Made by a program: the position numbers and the translations under genes
Shown here: one piece after another, positions 62,041 to 64,000 of the stretch
Position numbering within the stretch: position 1 is the first letter of the stretch
How the letters are laid out: each line of letters begins with the position of its first letter
Assembly (NCBI RefSeq): GCF_007991275.1
Contig: NZ_BJYA01000002.1
Span: forward strand, 62,001 to 126,000
DNA: 64,000 nt
Source of the DNA: Alkalibacillus haloalkaliphilus
Lineage (GTDB): Bacteria > Bacillota > Bacilli > Bacillales > Alkalibacillaceae
Direction of reading: 5' to 3'
The notes under the pieces: generated by a model
What the model was told of the DNA's origin: nothing
Seen by the model: only the letters and a program-made list of their open reading frames with translations
Database searches by the model: none

Positions 62041-62780
62041 TGTTAGAAGGAAAAGCTGCACTTGTTACAGGTGCTTCGCGTGGTATTGGTAAAGCGATTG
62101 CTATTGAACTTGCAAAGCAAGGTGCCAATGTCGTCGTAAACTATGCTGGGAGTAAAGATAAAGCAGAAGCTGTAGTTGATGAAATTAAGCAGTTAGGTCG
62201 AGATGCTTTTGCAGTTCAAGCAAATGTCTCAAATTCTGATGAAGTAAAAGATATAATTAAACAAACAGTTGACCATTTTGGTTCATTAGATATTTTAGTT
62301 AACAATGCAGGTATTACCCGTGATAATTTACTTATGCGTATGAAAGAAGAAGAGTTTGATGAAGTCATTGATACGAACTTAAAAGGGGTATTTAATTGCC
62401 TTAAAGGTGTTACGCGTCAAATGATGAAGCAACGTTCTGGTAAAATCGTTAACGTAGCTTCAATTGTTGGTGTAACAGGTAATCCGGGACAAGCTAACTA
62501 TGTTGCGGCTAAATCAGGTGTCATTGGTATGACGAAATCAGTGGCTAAAGAATTAGCAGCACGTAATGTAAATGTTAATGCTGTAGCTCCTGGGTTTATT
62601 GCAACTGATATGACAGATGAGTTATCTGATGAAGCTAAACAACAAATGTATGATTTAATACCGTTAGACCGTCTTGGTGACCCTGAAGATGTCGCTAAAG
62701 TTGTGCGCTTTTTAGCCTCAGACGATGCGAACTATATGACAGGGCAAACGATTCATGTAGACGGTGGAATGGTAATGTAA
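62040..62780 (+). CDS. fabG: 3-oxoacyl-ACP reductase FabG
   Basis: Short-chain dehydrogenase. NADP motif [13 protein letters not shown] (9-21), NNAGITRD, catalytic Ser in NVASIVG and Tyr-Lys in NYVAAKSG. 246 aa. ATG overlaps the fabD stop by one base; AGGAGGAAT upstream. Confidence 0.97.
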   Translation: MLEGKAALVTGASRGIGKAIAIELAKQGANVVVNYAGSKDKAEAVVDEIKQLGRDAFAVQANVSNSDEVKDIIKQTVDHFGSLDILVNNAGITRDNLLMRMKEEEFDEVIDTNLKGVFNCLKGVTRQMMKQRSGKIVNVASIVGVTGNPGQANYVAAKSGVIGMTKSVAKELAARNVNVNAVAPGFIATDMTDELSDEAKQQMYDLIPLDRLGDPEDVAKVVRFLASDDANYMTGQTIHVDGGMVM

Positions 62781-62815
62781 TATAATTAATTACGCTTTGA
62801 AGGGAGGTGAACAAC

Positions 62816-63049
62816 ATGGCAGACGTATTTGATCGTGTAAAAAACATTATCGTTGAACGTTTAGACGTTGATGAGTCAAAAGTAACTGAGAGTGCTTCTT
62901 TCAAAGATGACCTAGAAGCAGATTCATTAGATGTTGTTGAATTAGTCATGGAACTTGAAGATGAGTTTGATATGGAAATTTCTGATGAAGAAGCAGAGAA
63001 AATTAATACAGTAGGTGATGCTGTTAATTACATAAACAGCATCCAGTAA
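62816..63049 (+). CDS. acpP: Acyl carrier protein
   Basis: 77-aa acidic protein. Phosphopantetheine attaches to Ser37 in [23 protein letters not shown] precedes ATG 62816. Carries acyl chains for the genes just upstream; followed by a terminator. Confidence 0.97.
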   Translation: MADVFDRVKNIIVERLDVDESKVTESASFKDDLEADSLDVVELVMELEDEFDMEISDEEAEKINTVGDAVNYINSIQ

Positions 63050-63061
63050 CTTTAAAAAAAG

Positions 63062-63097
63062 GGGGATGACAAAGTAGTCATCCTCATTTTCTATTTT
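63062..63097 (+). terminator. Terminator after acpP
   Basis: GGGGATGAC pairs with GTCATCCTC around AAAGTA, followed by ATTTTCTATTTT. Confidence 0.82.
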
Positions 63098-63182
63098 AAA
63101 TGCTTAAAAATGAATGCATAAGCAAAGTATAAATACATGCAAGTTGATGGATTATCCTCAAGTTATAGAGAAGGTGGAACTT

Positions 63183-63860
63183 ATGGATTGTAAAGATTTT
63201 CAACAAAAATTTAATATTAAATTTAACAATGAAGATTTACTAAAGCAAGCTTTCATGCATACATCATATGTGAATGAGCATCAGGATGATTCACTTGAAG
63301 ATAATGAACGACTTGAGTTTTTAGGTGATGCGGTTTTAGAACTAACGGTGTCTCAACATCTGTTCCGAGCTTATCCCGATATGAGTGAAGGAGAATTAAC
63401 GAAATTTAGAGCAAATATAGTTTGTGAACCGTCATTAGAACAATTTAGTCGTGAATTACAACTAAGTGATTATTTACTTTTAGGAAAAGGAGAAGAAGCT
63501 TCCGGCGGTCGTGAGCGTCCTGCTATTTTAGCTGATGCTTTTGAAGCATTAATGGGTGCGATTTATTTAGATCGAGGTTTCGAAACAGCTTTGGATTTCC
63601 TAGAAGAGCACATCTTTCCGAATATTGAACCAGGTGCTTTTTCGCATGTGATGGATTATAAAAGCCAGCTTCAAGAGCACGTCCAAAAAGACGGTGAATC
63701 AGTTGAGTACAAAATAGTTGACGAAATAGGACCAGACCATAACAGAGAATTTATTGCTTCTGTTTCGTTAAATGGAGAACGGATTGGAACAGGAAAAGGA
63801 CGTTCAAAAAAAGAAGCTGAACAAGATGCGGCAAAAGAAGGATTAGCCAAGTTAACCTAA
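63183..63860 (+). CDS. rnc: Ribonuclease III
   Basis: Double-strand-specific RNase for rRNA and mRNA processing. Signature [29 protein letters not shown] and a C-terminal dsRNA-binding domain ([26 protein letters not shown]). ATG 63183 has AGAAGGTGG upstream; the longer frame to 63114 lacks a ribosome site. 225 aa, with a shorter N-terminus than B. subtilis. Confidence 0.95.
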   Translation: MDCKDFQQKFNIKFNNEDLLKQAFMHTSYVNEHQDDSLEDNERLEFLGDAVLELTVSQHLFRAYPDMSEGELTKFRANIVCEPSLEQFSRELQLSDYLLLGKGEEASGGRERPAILADAFEALMGAIYLDRGFETALDFLEEHIFPNIEPGAFSHVMDYKSQLQEHVQKDGESVEYKIVDEIGPDHNREFIASVSLNGERIGTGKGRSKKEAEQDAAKEGLAKLT

Positions 63861-63876
63861 TGTTGAACGAAAGAAA

Positions 63877-63914
63877 ACCCCAGCTAGACTGAACTCTAAC
63901 TGGGGTCATTTTTA
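63877..63914. terminator. Terminator after rnc, probably bidirectional
   Basis: ACCCCAGCTAGA pairs with TCTAACTGGGGT (63877-63906), then a T-rich tract; A-rich sequence on the other side allows use by the convergent gene. The outer stem resembles that of the ftsZ terminator. Confidence 0.85.
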
Positions 63915-64000
63915 TTGTTTACGATACTTTTTTAACTCAGTAATAATTGCGTTAATCTCCGCAACACTTACTTGCCCTTGAGCGCTTAACATGTCATAAA
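63912..64000 (-). CDS. Unidentified protein, C-terminal fragment (partial)
   Basis: On the minus strand an open frame runs from the right edge to TAA at 63914-63912. The last residues are YDMLSAQGQVSVAEINAIIT followed by ELKKYRKQ, mostly helical and basic at the end. No family recognised from 28 residues. It is convergent with rnc, so it is not smc, which follows rnc in B. subtilis. Confidence 0.5.
   Translation of the reverse strand, partial: YDMLSAQGQVSVAEINAIITELKKYRKQ

Overview
The window is a low-GC, AT-rich chromosomal segment of an endospore-forming Firmicute of the family Bacillaceae. Gene order follows the Bacillus subtilis division, pyrimidine and fatty-acid block (mraY through rnc) almost exactly. 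Sporulation genes (spoIIGA, sigE, sigG, spoVM) are present, and several proteins carry strongly acidic tails or linkers (DivIB, DivIVA, PrkC). The acidity hints at a halotolerant or halophilic member, but the genus cannot be fixed from this window.

Layout. 1-7.3 kb: end of murF, mraY, murD, spoVE/ftsW, divIB, ftsA, ftsZ (wall precursors and divisome); murG and murB are missing from their usual place between spoVE and divIB. 7.3-8.1 kb: a scar holding an ISL3-type transposase remnant and a GC-rich palindromic repeat. 8.2-10.7 kb: spoIIGA-sigE and sigG, with a good SigF-type promoter before sigG. 10.8-14.8 kb: ylmC-ylmD-ylmE-sepF-ylmG-ylmH-divIVA. 14.8-18.6 kb: T-box-controlled ileS, then lspA. 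18.6-31.1 kb: an rluD-type gene and the complete pyrRPBC-AA-AB-KDFE operon with two PyrR attenuators; the third, usually before pyrB, is absent.

31.2-34.7 kb is the clearest accessory region. Six small, mostly unrelated genes (membrane proteins, a methyltransferase, a lipoprotein, a MazG-like protein) are separated by a recurring composite repeat. One half lies just after a stop codon and the other half lies before the next gene, with a hairpin between them, so the region looks like an array of gene cassettes. It is the best candidate here for something undescribed.

34.8-52.3 kb returns to the core: rqcH (minus strand), yicC-type gene, remA, gmk, rpoZ, coaBC, priA, fmt, rsmB, prpC, prkC, rsgA, rpe, thiN, the 26-codon spoVM, rpmB (minus), asp23-like, fakA-like. 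def and rlmN are missing from their usual positions. 52.4-55.7 kb is a second insertion: another copy of the GC-rich repeat, a T-box leader whose specifier aligns to CAA (Gln) in front of an MFS transporter with a disturbed 5' end, and a convergent NCS2 purine-type permease. 55.8-63.9 kb: sdaAB-sdaAA-recG, then fapR-plsX-fabD-fabG-acpP (fatty-acid and phospholipid synthesis, with a FapR-like operator) and rnc. rnc ends at a terminator facing an unidentified minus-strand gene, instead of leading into smc.

Start codons were chosen from Shine-Dalgarno spacing and family N-termini. Functional names rest on recognised motifs and gene order; no database search was run.
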